From NCBI GenBank assembly GCA_944349415.1, contig CALVMX010000001.1, positions 1 to 45,676 of the forward strand: DNA of 45,676 nucleotides, read 5' to 3'. The translations under genes were made by a program, and so were the position numbers. Shown here one piece after another: positions 29,901 through 35,228 of the stretch (its first letter is position 1; every line of letters starts with the position of its first letter). The stretch comes from an uncultured Clostridia bacterium (lineage in GTDB: Bacteria; Bacillota; Clostridia; Christensenellales; UBA1242). The notes beneath the pieces are model-generated. The model was not told the DNA's origin. It saw only the letters and a program-made list of their open reading frames with translations, and made no database searches.

Positions 29901-31334
29901 TAAAGTTGATGAATCATTATAAGAAGTATAATTCGAACTTGTTGTATCCCAAGAACTTATACGAGATGGATTTGTATATTCAAGCGTATAATCAGGATCA
30001 TAATAGACAAATTCACAACCGATAATAGCCGCACCAGAAGCCACATTGATTATTTCGCTATAAGTTGAATTGTTAGGTATTGTTTGACTGTTGCCCTCAC
30101 TATAAATAACTTTTCCAGTATTAAAAACTCTGCTGAAGGTTAAATTACTACTATTACCAGAATCGCTATTCAGTCCGTTAGGTCTGCCAGCATAGCCAAC
30201 AAGTCCACCAATTCTTGTGGATATACTTGCACTTTCATAAACAAAATTGCCACGGTTATAAGAACGTTCTATAGCAAAATATGTGTTATAACTACTTTCT
30301 GCAGTTGTAGAATAACCTAAAAGTCCACCAACAGTTGAAAAACCGTCTAAATTAATCTGACCAGCATTGTAAGAGTCTTTGATATGCAAACAATAGCTTG
30401 AACTATTGGGATTAGAGTAGCCGACAAGTCCGCCAGCATATGCTGAATTTTCGCCAGATATAGTTCCCTCGTTATAACATTCTTCAATGGTCACACCGTT
30501 TTGAGTATAACCAGCAATTCCGCCAACATATCCTCTACCGGAAATATTAGCTAAGTTTCTAGAATTTGCAATTTCATTAGAAGAAGAATTAGAAGTAGAG
30601 CCATTAAAACTACCCACAATACCACCAATATTCATACCAGAATAGGTTGCATTAGAGTTTGTTCCACGAATTTCGCCTGAAACTGAACAATTTGAAATAC
30701 TTGAATTTGTGGCACTTCCAGCGATTCCTCCGACATTTGTGTTGTTGCCATAATAGGAAATATCCGCATCAACCAAACTTAAATTTTTAATAGTTGCCGA
30801 GTTAATCGAAGAGAAAAAGCCTGCTCTTTGCCCATAGTTGTTTGTTCCATTATAAGAACCGGAAATTTGTAAGTTATATATACTGTAACCTTGCCCATCA
30901 AAAGTTCCAGCAAAACTGGTGGAATTTCCTGATGCTAAGGTCCCAATAGGTGTCCACTCCATGTTGTTTAAATCAATATCCACGCAAAGATAAACCGTGG
31001 TTCCCGCATAAGTATTTCCGCTGGCAACTTGGCTAGAGAAATATTTTAAACCTCGAGCAGTGTATATGTAATACAAATAATTATATGAACCATTGCCGTC
31101 TTGATCACCTACGACATAATTATAATTTACATTTTCCGATGAGTCAGGAGCCGTTTCTAGTTCCAGGATTACATAAAAATCATTTTCCGTTATATCAGTA
31201 ACATTTTCGCCGTCCCAAACGCTCGCATCTTCACTGACAGCACTTGTTTCAAAAATTGGCATTGAAATAGAGTAGGCACCAACAATGCCGACAAAAATCA
31301 TTAGAAATGAAAATAGTATACTTTTTATTTTCAT
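11946..31334 (-). CDS. Giant (6462-residue) modular surface protein with GLUG, YDG/MBG-like and InlB-type repeats
   Basis: Signal peptide at residues 1-~32. GLUG-type repeats (V-G-G-I-A-G, I-G-G-L-V-G-Y) at ~200-380, framed by W-T-P-I-G modules at ~127 and ~615. InlB/Listeria-Bacteroides-type units (N-A-N-G-G, A-G-W, L-Y-A-T-W) at ~2065-2295, ~4565-4715 and ~4930-5008. YDG/MBG-like units with T-Y-D-G, E-Y-D-G, K-I-Y-D-G-T-T, Y-Y-D-N near 3168, 3490, 3892 and 4488. A third W-T-P-I-G module at ~6369, then a membrane span (6426-6448) and basic tail N-K-R-K-K-K-K-R. It is rich in Ser, Asn, Thr and Tyr and poor in Cys. No LPXTG motif, protease motif or catalytic domain seen. Likely an adhesin or surface fibre; ligand unknown. 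The start has GAGGT 3 nt before ATG, and a promoter lies at 31374-31403. The reading frame is intact through 19.4 kb. Confidence 0.9.
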   Translation of the reverse strand: MKIKSILFSFLMIFVGIVGAYSISMPIFETSAVSEDASVWDGENVTDITENDFYVILELETAPDSSENVNYNYVVGDQDGNGSYNYLYYIYTARGLKYFSSQVASGNTYAGTTVYLCVDIDLNNMEWTPIGTLASGNSTSFAGTFDGQGYSIYNLQISGSYNGTNNYGQRAGFFSSINSATIKNLSLVDADISYYGNNTNVGGIAGSATNSSISNCSVSGEIRGTNSNATYSGMNIGGIVGSFNGSTSNSSSNEIANSRNLANISGRGYVGGIAGYTQNGVTIEECYNEGTISGENSAYAGGLVGYSNPNSSSYCLHIKDSYNAGQINLDGFSTVGGLLGYSTTAESSYNTYFAIERSYNRGNFVYESASISTRIGGLVGYAGRPNGLNSDSGNSSNLTFSRVFNTGKVIYSEGNSQTIPNNSTYSEIINVASGAAIIGCEFVYYDPDYTLEYTNPSRISSWDTTSSNYTSYNDSSTLVEVSQLADKFRTANFGGESFLGENINNIKDSETWNIQVGINGGYPYLKNTYNINNANNDVVTTVDSLWEGEGTKESPYLIYTAADLALVAEVYNSGAVSENGTFVFNGNNSLNGETVGSSTITYFSLQNDIDLSSRAWTPIGNGRSINGGGQYRFINAVFDGNNFTISGINCSLQANYDYLGLFGYVENSIIRNVKIDDFRFIGTNNSKNIFKATLVAYLSNSYVINCADYTALVEDVVRDDNGNAVLDDNDNLTYQFVIDVEAPTISAVNGTSYIVYGDNNLTYADGKIESDSEETTFSKNNLYNISGLITTGLNELYLTYIDTNGGTVYDTVRRDSNATSGEVSVYIGQAELLVNSSYNIHSGINTQFGYSYLENLPYDINLGSSTTSLIGKEGYQIANYSHGDAGDKSLTNVSSTVDLIANGILANWSGESIPVKVEVVYNAYEASYETYDSSDGAYNLSKQSLTLTANYNEFYSNTKLQEVIMNLLEENNIEREGYEIVGIYTGFKDHEFLGANYLNDGVGLFIGKNEKIYIEWGGVENYSISLSLSDVYYNYNSSTTVSSSTPIHYSWSEAVESVIVKFYGTDGSEQSEELDLTSDIINGGSVAFNYLVSLVDKQEEKIEIEIVLKEGFSFDSKSTDADSFLTNSGFVNNQILDSNSQVIYNDYINKFGFSNLDSNYGNLAGEYTDKNSLTIDLQQIVGNGNLEIGIGRSSWTYDVIVDQDIYFGLTLPQQVQSPTLVYVLSGSSFVSLSNVSSSMFNSLYNNPNSYLGINLFDGYFIASTEEYDMVSEGILSTSGSEKELIINIQDTYGVNHYYLITLTVETVDTGEESVERRVQTIYSISGNSGVPSYDSSSYVINDRLVAMTEGFVGEGTLTTGTEAYHIDYYTNSNFGIVFSTESDDAEIVQKQGDPTYLIFNDTDSDGEYDEQTEELRKLFYDMSKPDGRNGTTIESYLGVENIAGKQAITRLEILQTQTTISFDFKFVTLSEDGKTLENISDEENLPQINITVGNSEGALNSYSNVRGVDLNINDYTYITFEIQNTDYYMWSFREGNVSGTIGKVNANQASTDNTSYGISSTYSGKTLFVTPIDNGVYSDNIVDPEDQENIITYNPANEDQLYFTYSDPGQDDLKYNFNFTMNFPVNNLFPIDFDIMFVVEEVNFNIEVESQFYETNSSSSHTDSVNSTTISLGSGSSSDSLPLKASDNFTVTTNPTNKGYTFSGFRVVQVGNEGNYTSFPPSNHTSSGNTTISMSMEEFLSYYKQNYTTLSTSSESPDYYQYKIVAVYVSKSVRYQATFSKFLISDYNGSGEYYISSGIGLGTINASLQDTVFPLSGTYYYHSVDSAQLDQASFTFALNSSNYYEFTGFAVLTEDAYGYSSTIMTTDYLGDSEAFSQELNPNGSLTVSGSKVSEYLRGIIEKGNNYLDQTFYIVPVLRQKTLEITITSGVDSVSDTDSEAGVYDSNIDAVETTSTKITIKFYYVSGTSLNFSNSYIVSSSSDSENVNEENNYILTTDYSASSLILNDVFNRRVGYSSSSWTITYGGGTRTATTSLSLASYYNTVNNATSSGSDYAISIERLWAANTFAVNYYSGDSRYNRTLGHTGDKEIYGTATGTTATQTGTYDQSISLSNNGFSLVGYDFAGWRVFVRTSEGVNYNSYKDYKVNDDGVLENADITNIITGANQILGESNYGLSLQVYALWTPKEYNITLNANGGKFVVDGTESEELTLQLTYNRLFSTATLNGQSVEGLFNESANSFVIRTAFYFDGFYVANESTTTKESTNHITLTTYLRNTILTFNDSETCLTLYATWRYDTTLATNLTFNTSVSEDYTGEQITVGIYEFTNITTQNLILENTESLFNITYGNAIDVNPNYGIGVEFSFSSENVSLDNISGSTDGTWTFTVGENVGQYIFILSIGLYDEASIYYNIGLFNSISSYFIINIERAEVGFVTSSDNSIWLENIKYLVSQVGSSEEIAQFDGYQTFDELVNDLSLQEGYDFTNELAYEYLFMKYYNMINTKNSSYHTFKNWSFIDEDSDYSNDYFSYYEGVYYFGGDENTVSWDNISAERQNRAEILANSMFVFSYDFENLTSSYVFAGSEDARYSLSSIILNSTTASSVVSTELTITSIEVYSSSNMIPNYSYEIRAYVQESSQGVGKIGNYALSQDSGGNYYISLGNSYMLIQVLKLMNNSLARSTFYNGEIAEVSWLGSDQESHPYYDGSSLYQIEAGSEIYISLDITTSNEGSSDVDTIFNFYDAVNYFNISNLRVCTFTGSSGFDYINYLSYFNVILDESFEFTIYNVVDTARILLESSYFTLENGLDVNTDLPEEFTADLENGLFSIMSFTYSIDSASTQTVSLSDDNGTSIPLTDGQYLTEDNILLFTLENNNSLAPTFYTSAAVVSVDIKVNSLYFGDYIRYYNILNELPTEVNTYATTTEFTLVLKAKDEDGIFQNTITYEDGEITDLNYYGIYSDLVRVNYDMNLPGVENSTFSLLKLGESTVDYIIGLTYSNLIVSDMRYTLSNGTELSYTNLFDSTTGLFVGANVNNPYAPITLVAYWMLDEISMSVFQTEFHYAVGSVNSFYANIVGAMENDESSFFNYNYELYKGDTLLASNSDYNSLLMTFENGGSVEDSGTYTFRVTVTIKDNYSYILDSSSLSSVSNSLDFTIEFHKNRLTNLEFISTGSETTYDGLDHINSFTIRLSYSVYDASLGDYSEEVTTASFQYGASSLINISITKNGEIVFAIDNVGTYSISVTPNSDFFDFDSEQFTTLFTYIVNRYNIDLSDSNYNLNMSKNFNTEDPDLASNFRIANQTVTFNLYRNDLGEDIGEYDLYLSSFSSLDNNNFTVSLGETVLFDGTDYSDLTTTPVGTFSIVKTGDLRLYWQVTDTLSNTIPVYYSEYGYSVSISDGNLLVISNEVTEETITLTLYDIAQGQVISSQTILNIILSLLNDIEVSLSNYGVTSDIVYNSANYSFNITVPENAQILNYFSNVVFSQDYTLQIMPQTLSLDDFTFSKEYDGENIIYLDLDNNIIEDIDTYQGIYLEGTFSDTHVGENIRVQVRLLTTDESSYSLTNYQLSGDSTYGEIEKRQATINFSISYFTGKNQFNYGDLTYSNLQGQISFEVIDGEEDLTTLFESSYYTLNYSLTPQDNGELQTNAQGYIYAGTYTLDAQGEYQDFDLTENLPTIEILPYDYEIELTEGYITEDAITQVYQFYTLDYYVGATGDSFQVNFYVPNSLVGTVGQFGDYNLSLNTNNDLYENVYSNGNINVIIDENNTGFKVASYEGTLYLQIDDNSILTRPYNALTYTITANETTFIITIENEDDTYTVESEFSFWHYVGGELVELDNSSLNFESISITSQGTNQFSSVGSYRLNLSAEATGYENVSFITTYNFIIQPKEITVTAGMFDKIYDGTTTVDVAITDGVFEGDEVIVRGIYSDANAGENKSVRLTLSGTSSQNYTLASSTTTGTISKKDATISLVQDSFQYGEISVNSNLSFEVSYLDDENNAVIISSGLYTVTSQIIDYAGVGYLPYSETPYIVNIIVDSQNFNISPTALEFTIAKRQLNFNFTSPGVYMTSYGSEESLETTFVRDYTTTYGDTISIEFTRSAGTEVAYYRVTGASIYGSSGSSNNYYIGTVTDNVGAYRIVSSSSRIYLLASDENVITEYDEGILLEFQYDGNSYDSVNLTLDEENQRYILRIYNSQDTSIRQEFELNLYTYDELSNSYIKLTSVFDTTITATSFSINDLILNSGNNYYIYNSDAASENFTVKLGKDNSLYTFQVNVQKRNLYFNQSVIERQFDNQNAVVYYADANDILTNIVNGETFSLNITFYNQDGSVAVYAGENYNLVGEITGSDNYQIVYTLSDQTTTVSGTITKAPISIVINSQTVIYGDATTQLGAVEIAYSFSSETIDLTQYEKLDEMSFEIILWDTELDSEATYSTSNYLNAKTYEMRNGGLVSDDFYIEEFICDTVAGINLVSTFTVLPRTLSIAQTDEELETIFTKYYDNSTTANIFAENGELRFDVSGKIANDVVDVESGNYLSSSVGTNIEVTFTLTGADADNYALTSYTSGVINPITIHLNYNKGGETDEENDNITSDVPQGTALLENLNYPFVYSDSLTSNSQDSNTMTSSSFPSSLSGKVGHVFSHWSLDFEVEENSTEYNFLSALANELNITSSYNAGVFSLAVGNNRATVNLLNRLLSDENDYFNLYYLGQEEIEITFNAVWTTETYDVTVTTLKDGVFTIDYANTFINGYQKPAATFQGTYAYGSTLTILVDLNEHIKVARFYNRNTNEDYVNGGNITITTTYDSVTNTSETTFVVASLSSDMNIGIELSYKDVSITLDLTNYPSATIEDDRFEANSIGRYVWTTSYEDILGLTLETLPAITNVGFVLQGYTFTMLNGSSFVEVDAFDENNLVAFIFQNENSDDYEIVYTPTFDGHDVDVVLNYNYDENYQNDESDNKVSILVPYQGRFGSSDEWIDTPLREGYNFIGWFTSTDSEVEVTGDSVVDSTATIILYARWEIQQNTVYLTFDNMTLNSAQIDGENVSYTSSGSTYILNNLTFNETLVLEFTLDTGFNISNVSYHYLDGEDIQVLTFSTNGNIGIVEFTIPAQPEVYLEVESGLNQNTISFSGEHISAVTATDSAGNILEVEEDFSFVVETNVDVTIEVAIEQGYVFIGSSLTQNFNQTYDEKRNVLIIELFNINSAINIEIETQVRLNTITINFENPDHNLQFVVDNIITTANTFEVNTGESFAFYTNILHGYRVSDIASTESDTEISISKVEDSSSLYNGYYYVIISNIYSDLTLTVNTERDSFTVNIQTVSFDENGNRVESTNNTAFINGMSEATLLFESEAELSAFALDDYRFAGFSTDSDTFNIFSNTNPTTYIVEDNVTIYAVFSKIEYNLTLLSYNYYQLDSASGSEGEVYETLYQQIFYINESRTQTINQLTLYYGSSVTLYLTIPDGYNFYGLGYYEMSSPNDKTYIVNEETSERYVEVYISYTEFINTNFRDFIVFAALSPLEVEINVSSWLDYDGIYEEDNLAGNISLVNENGDPVNENGYVTGTNNHYSSSSFNGGLLNVRDFVVISYSNSSIYLKIFAERDGYYFTNVTASSGITINSLGQFGSAGQTYYLYQFAGFVGGNSVDIQIYFKPEKKIIDYNFVNENGDVVNGGNLSYRTDAANSFKVWSDGTNFASMKMTAFIDSTYTVVAYVRLGFVIDETASFITFDESVVSVSNITFEQILAENTNYTYIITFDVSGYVDNSQISINLVPQTYTVLLRDTSIDEEESDVLVEIQNVKFHEMLDLSEDNAENLIFDEEVLSFTSGYLNIVQTKDDYNFGGYFTLENGQGTQYINASGQATLDFMETGYILDEQNNIYVLSQNAQIIDGQIVISLYLYWIYLKTQITFSIIPDIIVNIDAEDIVQGIDEYNSWFNENYPLYLEVAFDTNITFTAPELSGYSFYRFVIRQRDANGNWLTDVVSYQESVPWSTNEYDRIVEVEVQIYYFARVDVILYGGDMEYEIRQVTDDGVARTLVSEGYVDTTREFILVALDSDGYTFQYWINVNNNMRYNTQEITLTINERTSFFLYCQGKTITLRFDEYDATYGHISILQIDARSGGLSARSLGTYRSDGTFVKTTTSVSVRVGDTLTFLTSIEFGYGAEWNIDGIELSRMDENYYYFTVTLDEEYAEQTIQVIPTFSGETVAFYINQDFAIQEYLQNATDNNNASSAGYFVYNGETVDVVLGSIFTNINIDVVVNMRYAVSEISISSNRGVTIDVTDHYNSETGVLSFTSDFLTENQIAGTLILEVLYERLYFTAQDEFTENGDGAEDNPYLISSIDDLTYYMEKINEGAENSNGLKYSEANYLLETSLNLAEKFWTPIGTEENPFNGTFNFNGYTITSIYLARIFEQTSYGGLFGVLGEDANIYLSTQDLWYVFVIVGVAGLLIILLVILLIWNKRKKKKREELERR

Positions 31335-31690
31335 ATTACCTCATACTCTCGCCGAAATCTATCTGCTAATTATATAATACAAAAAAGACTCAATAAAAGG
31401 CAAACAAATTTTTAAAAAAGTATTATATATATTATTAAATAATTTCTTTAAATTTATTTCCAAACTTGGAACTTTTTCTTTATTCATAACAGGAAAATTA
31501 ACAAAATTAATTAAAAATATAAAAAATGTTAAAAAATTAACTAAAAAATTGTATTTTTTATTCATTTTTTACTAATTTTATGAAATTTAATGTTAATTTT
31601 AATATTTTTTTATAAAAAAATTTAAAAATATGAAAAAAATAAATTAAAAATTAATAAAAAATAAAAAATAGATAGTTTTTCTATCTATTT
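31335..31690. other. 356-nt gap between gltX and the giant gene
   Basis: Extremely AT-rich. It holds, in minus-strand order, the gltX terminator, a featureless A/T stretch, the promoter of the giant gene and a short leader ending in GAGGT. A 68-codon open frame inside it (31359-31565) has no ribosome site, overlaps the promoter and has low-complexity composition, so it is not called. Confidence 0.7.
31374..31403 (-). promoter_or_regulatory. Probable promoter of the giant surface-protein gene
   Basis: On the minus strand TTGCCT (31398-31403), an 18-nt spacer and TATTAT (31374-31379); TATAAT also occurs overlapping it. The leader would be about 32 nt, including the GAGGT ribosome site. Confidence 0.5.
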
Positions 31691-31692
31691 TT
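31661..31692 (-). terminator. Terminator of the dnaB-gltX operon
   Basis: AAAAATAGATAG (31664-31675) and CTATCTATTTTT (31681-31692) form a perfect 12-bp stem with a 5-nt loop; on the minus strand the T-run continues past the stem. It overlaps the last two bases of the gltX TAA stop codon. Confidence 0.8.
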
Positions 31693-33322
31693 ATACGATT
31701 AAAGATATTCTTTCCAAAACTTTATCCTTTCCAAGAACAGACATAATCTCGTATAAGTCTGGAGAATTTTTCTGTCCAGTTATTGCTACACGAATAAATT
31801 CACATACTTTAGCGACATTTCCTTTGAATTTTTCAGGATTTTTCTTAAATTCTTTGTTATCCACCGCATACCCTAGTTCACTTGACATCTCTTTGATTTT
31901 ATCAAACCAAATATTTTTATCAGTTAAATCAAGATATTTTTTATATGCTCTAAGCACTTCTTCAAACTTTTTACGTTCACTTTCCTCCACTTGATAAGCT
32001 TTTGGAGCTGAAAACATATAGTCATAATAGTCAAAGAACATTCCCCATTTATAGATATCTTTTCTTGGCTTATCTTTTTCACGGTCAATATTTAAAACTT
32101 TTATGACATATTCTCTGTCTTTTTTAAGATAATCGACATTTTCTATAGAATTTTCTTCCGCCCATTTTAAAAGTTTATCATAACATACTTCTGCAGAATA
32201 TTTTGCAATTAATTCTTTTGAAATATCGTTTAATTTAACAATATCAAAAACTGGTGTAATAGCTGTGATGTTAAACCCGTCAAATGGAAATTCGGATATT
32301 GGAGCAAGCGGATTTTCCTTTCGCCACATTTCAAAATTTGAATTTGCAAGATTGATTAAATATTCCTCTAATGCCTCTGGCTCATATCCTTCTTTTGAGA
32401 AATATCTCATATCAGCTTCGGCGTCAATACGTTTTGAAATTTTTGTTTTACCACCATTCTCACGAATTTTGTAAATAAGTGGTGTATGAACATATTTTAC
32501 AGGCTTAAATCCAAGCGCTTCAAAAATTTCCATATGAAGAGGATAGGATGGAAGCCATTCTTCTCCTCGAACAACAGTAGTCGTTCTCATCAAGTGATCA
32601 TCTACTGCGTGAGCGAAAGCATAAGTCGGCATAAAGTCGCTTTTTAAAAGAACAGCATCTTCGCCATTTTCTTGCATTTCAAGTTCGCCTTTCAAAACAT
32701 CATAAATTTTGACTTTACCTAGTCCATTTCCTTTTGACTTGAGTTTAATAGCAAAAGGTTTTCCTGCTTTTAAATATTCCTCTATTTGCTCTTCTGTCAA
32801 GTTTCTACATGGGTCTTTATCTTCAGTAAGTCCTAAACTGAACATCTTTTCTCTTTTTTCTTTAACATCGTTAAGCCCTTCAGTTTTACGGCAAAAACAT
32901 GGGAAAGCCTTACCCTCACTTACTAATTTTTTGGCATATGCTTTGTAAATTTCCTCACGTTCACTTTGGAAATATGGTCCATACTCACCAACAACCTTTA
33001 CACCTTTCTCCTCATACTCATCTGGTTCTGCACCATATTTTTTTAAGATTTCAAGAATAATTGTGCTGGCTCCGATTACTTCGCGTTTTTTGTCGGTATC
33101 CTCAATACGAAGCATATACACACCGCCAGAACGTCTTGCTATATTTTTATCGATTATGGCTTGAAATAATCCACCTATATGCATAAAGCCGGTTGGGCTT
33201 GGTGCAAAACGCGTAACTTCCGCTCCCTCTTTCAAATTTCTTGGAGGATATTTTTTTTCAATATCTTCCACGGTTAAACTATTATTTGGAAATAACATTT
33301 CGGCAATTTTTTGGTAATTCAT
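31691..33322 (-). CDS. gltX: Glutamyl-tRNA synthetase
   Basis: The protein has 543 residues and is a class I aminoacyl-tRNA synthetase. The HIGH motif is seen in P-S-P-T-G-F-M-H-I-G-G (about 41-51) and the KMSKS loop as K-I-S-K-R (about 292-296). Also present are R-I-E-D-T-D, W-L-P-S-Y-P-L-H and the Cys pair C-F-C of the small inserted domain. It charges tRNA-Glu with glutamate; whether it is discriminating or also charges tRNA-Gln cannot be decided, and no gatCAB is in the window. Length is somewhat above the usual ~480-500. It is the last gene of the operon that starts at 36867, 9 nt after the lipoprotein gene, with an AAGGAGG site, and it ends in a hairpin terminator. Confidence 0.93.
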   Translation of the reverse strand: MNYQKIAEMLFPNNSLTVEDIEKKYPPRNLKEGAEVTRFAPSPTGFMHIGGLFQAIIDKNIARRSGGVYMLRIEDTDKKREVIGASTIILEILKKYGAEPDEYEEKGVKVVGEYGPYFQSEREEIYKAYAKKLVSEGKAFPCFCRKTEGLNDVKEKREKMFSLGLTEDKDPCRNLTEEQIEEYLKAGKPFAIKLKSKGNGLGKVKIYDVLKGELEMQENGEDAVLLKSDFMPTYAFAHAVDDHLMRTTTVVRGEEWLPSYPLHMEIFEALGFKPVKYVHTPLIYKIRENGGKTKISKRIDAEADMRYFSKEGYEPEALEEYLINLANSNFEMWRKENPLAPISEFPFDGFNITAITPVFDIVKLNDISKELIAKYSAEVCYDKLLKWAEENSIENVDYLKKDREYVIKVLNIDREKDKPRKDIYKWGMFFDYYDYMFSAPKAYQVEESERKKFEEVLRAYKKYLDLTDKNIWFDKIKEMSSELGYAVDNKEFKKNPEKFKGNVAKVCEFIRVAITGQKNSPDLYEIMSVLGKDKVLERISLIV

Positions 33323-33331
33323 GTTTCCTCC

Positions 33332-34399
33332 TTAAGCTACCACACTTTCACTTAAGCTTGCAATATAAGCTGGAAGTGAAATATTGACAAATTGTTCAAT
33401 TTTTTGGATATAGATTTCTGCCTTGTTGTTAACATTTAAATAATCTTCAAGGTTGTTATAGTTGTTTACTGCTAAATTTTGTAAATCCAAACCTTCTATA
33501 GAAGCTAAATAGTCATTCATTTCAGTGAAAAAGTTTTCAGCATCTAGTTCAACAGCATTAAGTTCTTCTTGCGTCAACTCTTTGAGATTAGTGTTCGTTT
33601 GGAAGAGTGAAATGTATGAACTTAAGTTGTTTTCTAGAGTAGAAATAACATTGTTGATTCGTGTTTTAATTTCTGTTTCTGGTGATTCTGCCCAGTTAAA
33701 TGTGCCGATATTCATAACCAAAAATTCGTGATATATTGGCAATAATTGGTTACAAATAGAGTTTTTGGTGAGTGCCACGTTCGCAGTTTCCTCTAAATCT
33801 CCAGTCGCCTTTACAGCATTTGAAAGACTTAAAGAAATTTGCACAGCCTTATCCACAAAAACAGCATATTCACGTTTAAATCCTCTAAGTTGGCTTAATT
33901 TAGCCACTTCAGATTCTTCGTTATATTCATTAAAATACACAACAAGTTTGTTTCTCGCTCTGACAAAAGGCTCTATTTCATTGTTAAAATCAACTATTGT
34001 TTGATTAAGTTCGTTTAAGGCATTTCTAGTTTCATCGTTCATTTCTTCATCGGTCAAATTTGTGATAACTGATATGTTTCCGTCGAAATAGCTCATTGAA
34101 AGTGAAAAAATGGAATTGTAATAGTCATATAATTCTGAATAATTTTCTTCTTCTGAGGTTACATATCCATCCACAACCGAGCCATAAGATATGCTATAAT
34201 AATCTCTCGAATTTAATCTTTCCTCATTTTTTACCATAAAAGAACTGTAAGAACTAAGCGTGGAATTCATTTTTTCTATATTTTCGCTTAAAGTTCCTAT
34301 ATCTGTTCCGCATCCAGCAAAACTAAAGATAGCCACAAGCATTGCCAAAATTAAACATATAGGCAGTATTATTTTACTTGATTTTTTTACTCTTTCCAT
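33332..34399 (-). CDS. Predicted lipoprotein, helical, function unknown
   Basis: The protein has 355 residues. A basic n-region (M-E-R-V-K-K-S-S-K) and hydrophobic stretch end in F-A-G-C-G (Cys about residue 30), a lipobox. The mature part looks almost wholly alpha-helical, with heptad-like stretches (for example around I-G-T-L-S-E-N-I-E-K-M-N) and many Asn, Glu and Leu residues. No enzyme motif recognised. It lies 10 nt after a membrane-anchored helical protein of similar composition and 9 nt before gltX. The pair may form an envelope complex; that is inference from adjacency and shared character. The start has AAGGAG. Confidence 0.8.
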   Translation of the reverse strand: MERVKKSSKIILPICLILAMLVAIFSFAGCGTDIGTLSENIEKMNSTLSSYSSFMVKNEERLNSRDYYSISYGSVVDGYVTSEEENYSELYDYYNSIFSLSMSYFDGNISVITNLTDEEMNDETRNALNELNQTIVDFNNEIEPFVRARNKLVVYFNEYNEESEVAKLSQLRGFKREYAVFVDKAVQISLSLSNAVKATGDLEETANVALTKNSICNQLLPIYHEFLVMNIGTFNWAESPETEIKTRINNVISTLENNLSSYISLFQTNTNLKELTQEELNAVELDAENFFTEMNDYLASIEGLDLQNLAVNNYNNLEDYLNVNNKAEIYIQKIEQFVNISLPAYIASLSESVVA

Positions 34400-34409
34400 A
34401 ATTTACTCC

Positions 34410-35228
34410 TTAAGCACTAATTGTGCCGTTTATTAATGAAGAATAATATTGAGAATCTGTTCCATTGTCATTGATGTCCTTGACACATGCTTGTAATTCG
34501 GTGTTATAGTAATAATTCATTATATTTTGATAATCTTCTGTTAAATATGCATTAACCATTGCGTTTACAGTCGCAATATCAGTTGAACTTCCGCTGAAAT
34601 TTTCTGCAGCATTTGCTAAATATGTGTTAATAGTGGAAAGAACAAGTGTAGCAAAGTCATTATTAGCTATTTTAGAAGTTACACAACCAGTATAAATATT
34701 TTGTAGTCCAACAAAAGCTCTGTTTGTTTGTTCGACAATATTTATAGCATATTCTCTAACATCCGTCCAAGTTCTTGCTGTCCAGTCTGCACTATCTCCA
34801 ACCACTTCAGAGTTTTCTAAAATATAATTGACCATATTATTGGCACTGTTTGAAGAGTTATTAAGTCCGTCCATAACATAACTCTTGTATTCCTTGTAAA
34901 CATCATTGTATTCTGTAAAAATTATCTGCTTGCTATAAAAATCAGCAATTAAAGCATAAGTAACATAAACATTTTTAAAATTGCGCACTTCATTTCTCTG
35001 CTCTTGAGTAAGTTCGCTTTCTTTTGCTATCAAATTGTCTAAATATTCATTTATAGTTTCATATTCGCCCTCTTCTTCTGCGTCGTCTAGATAACCGTCA
35101 TAGACCGCACTTATTACTCTGTTTGCCATTTCAATAGTATCGCGTTCTCTAAACAAATTGATGAAAACGATAGCCAAAACTACAGCAATTACCACTAAAA
35201 TAATGGTTATAATTATTCCTTTTTTCAT
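34410..35228 (-). CDS. Single-pass membrane protein with helical extracellular domain, function unknown
   Basis: The protein has 272 residues. Residues about 4-24 are a signal anchor (I-I-I-T-I-I-L-V-V-I-A-V-V-L-A-I-V-F), followed by a charged, mostly helical domain of about 240 residues with only two Cys. The start codon overlaps the dnaB stop (ATGA at 35225-35228) and has GGAGG inside dnaB, so translation is coupled to dnaB. No family recognised. Like the next gene it probably sits on the outer face of the membrane. Confidence 0.8.
   Translation of the reverse strand: MKKGIIITIILVVIAVVLAIVFINLFRERDTIEMANRVISAVYDGYLDDAEEEGEYETINEYLDNLIAKESELTQEQRNEVRNFKNVYVTYALIADFYSKQIIFTEYNDVYKEYKSYVMDGLNNSSNSANNMVNYILENSEVVGDSADWTARTWTDVREYAINIVEQTNRAFVGLQNIYTGCVTSKIANNDFATLVLSTINTYLANAAENFSGSSTDIATVNAMVNAYLTEDYQNIMNYYYNTELQACVKDINDNGTDSQYYSSLINGTISA

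Noticed and set aside
11946..31334. CRISPR or DNA-level tandem repeats inside the giant gene
   Set aside because: The repeats are seen at protein level and are divergent; I found no regularly spaced identical DNA units.
31359..31565. 68-codon open frame between gltX and the giant gene
   Set aside because: No ribosome site, low-complexity AT-rich composition, and it overlaps the promoter of the giant gene.
33849..33857. Perfect DnaA box TTATCCACA (another at 14077-14085)
   Set aside because: Single isolated boxes inside coding sequence, far apart, with no dnaA/dnaN or AT-rich unwinding cluster; expected by chance.
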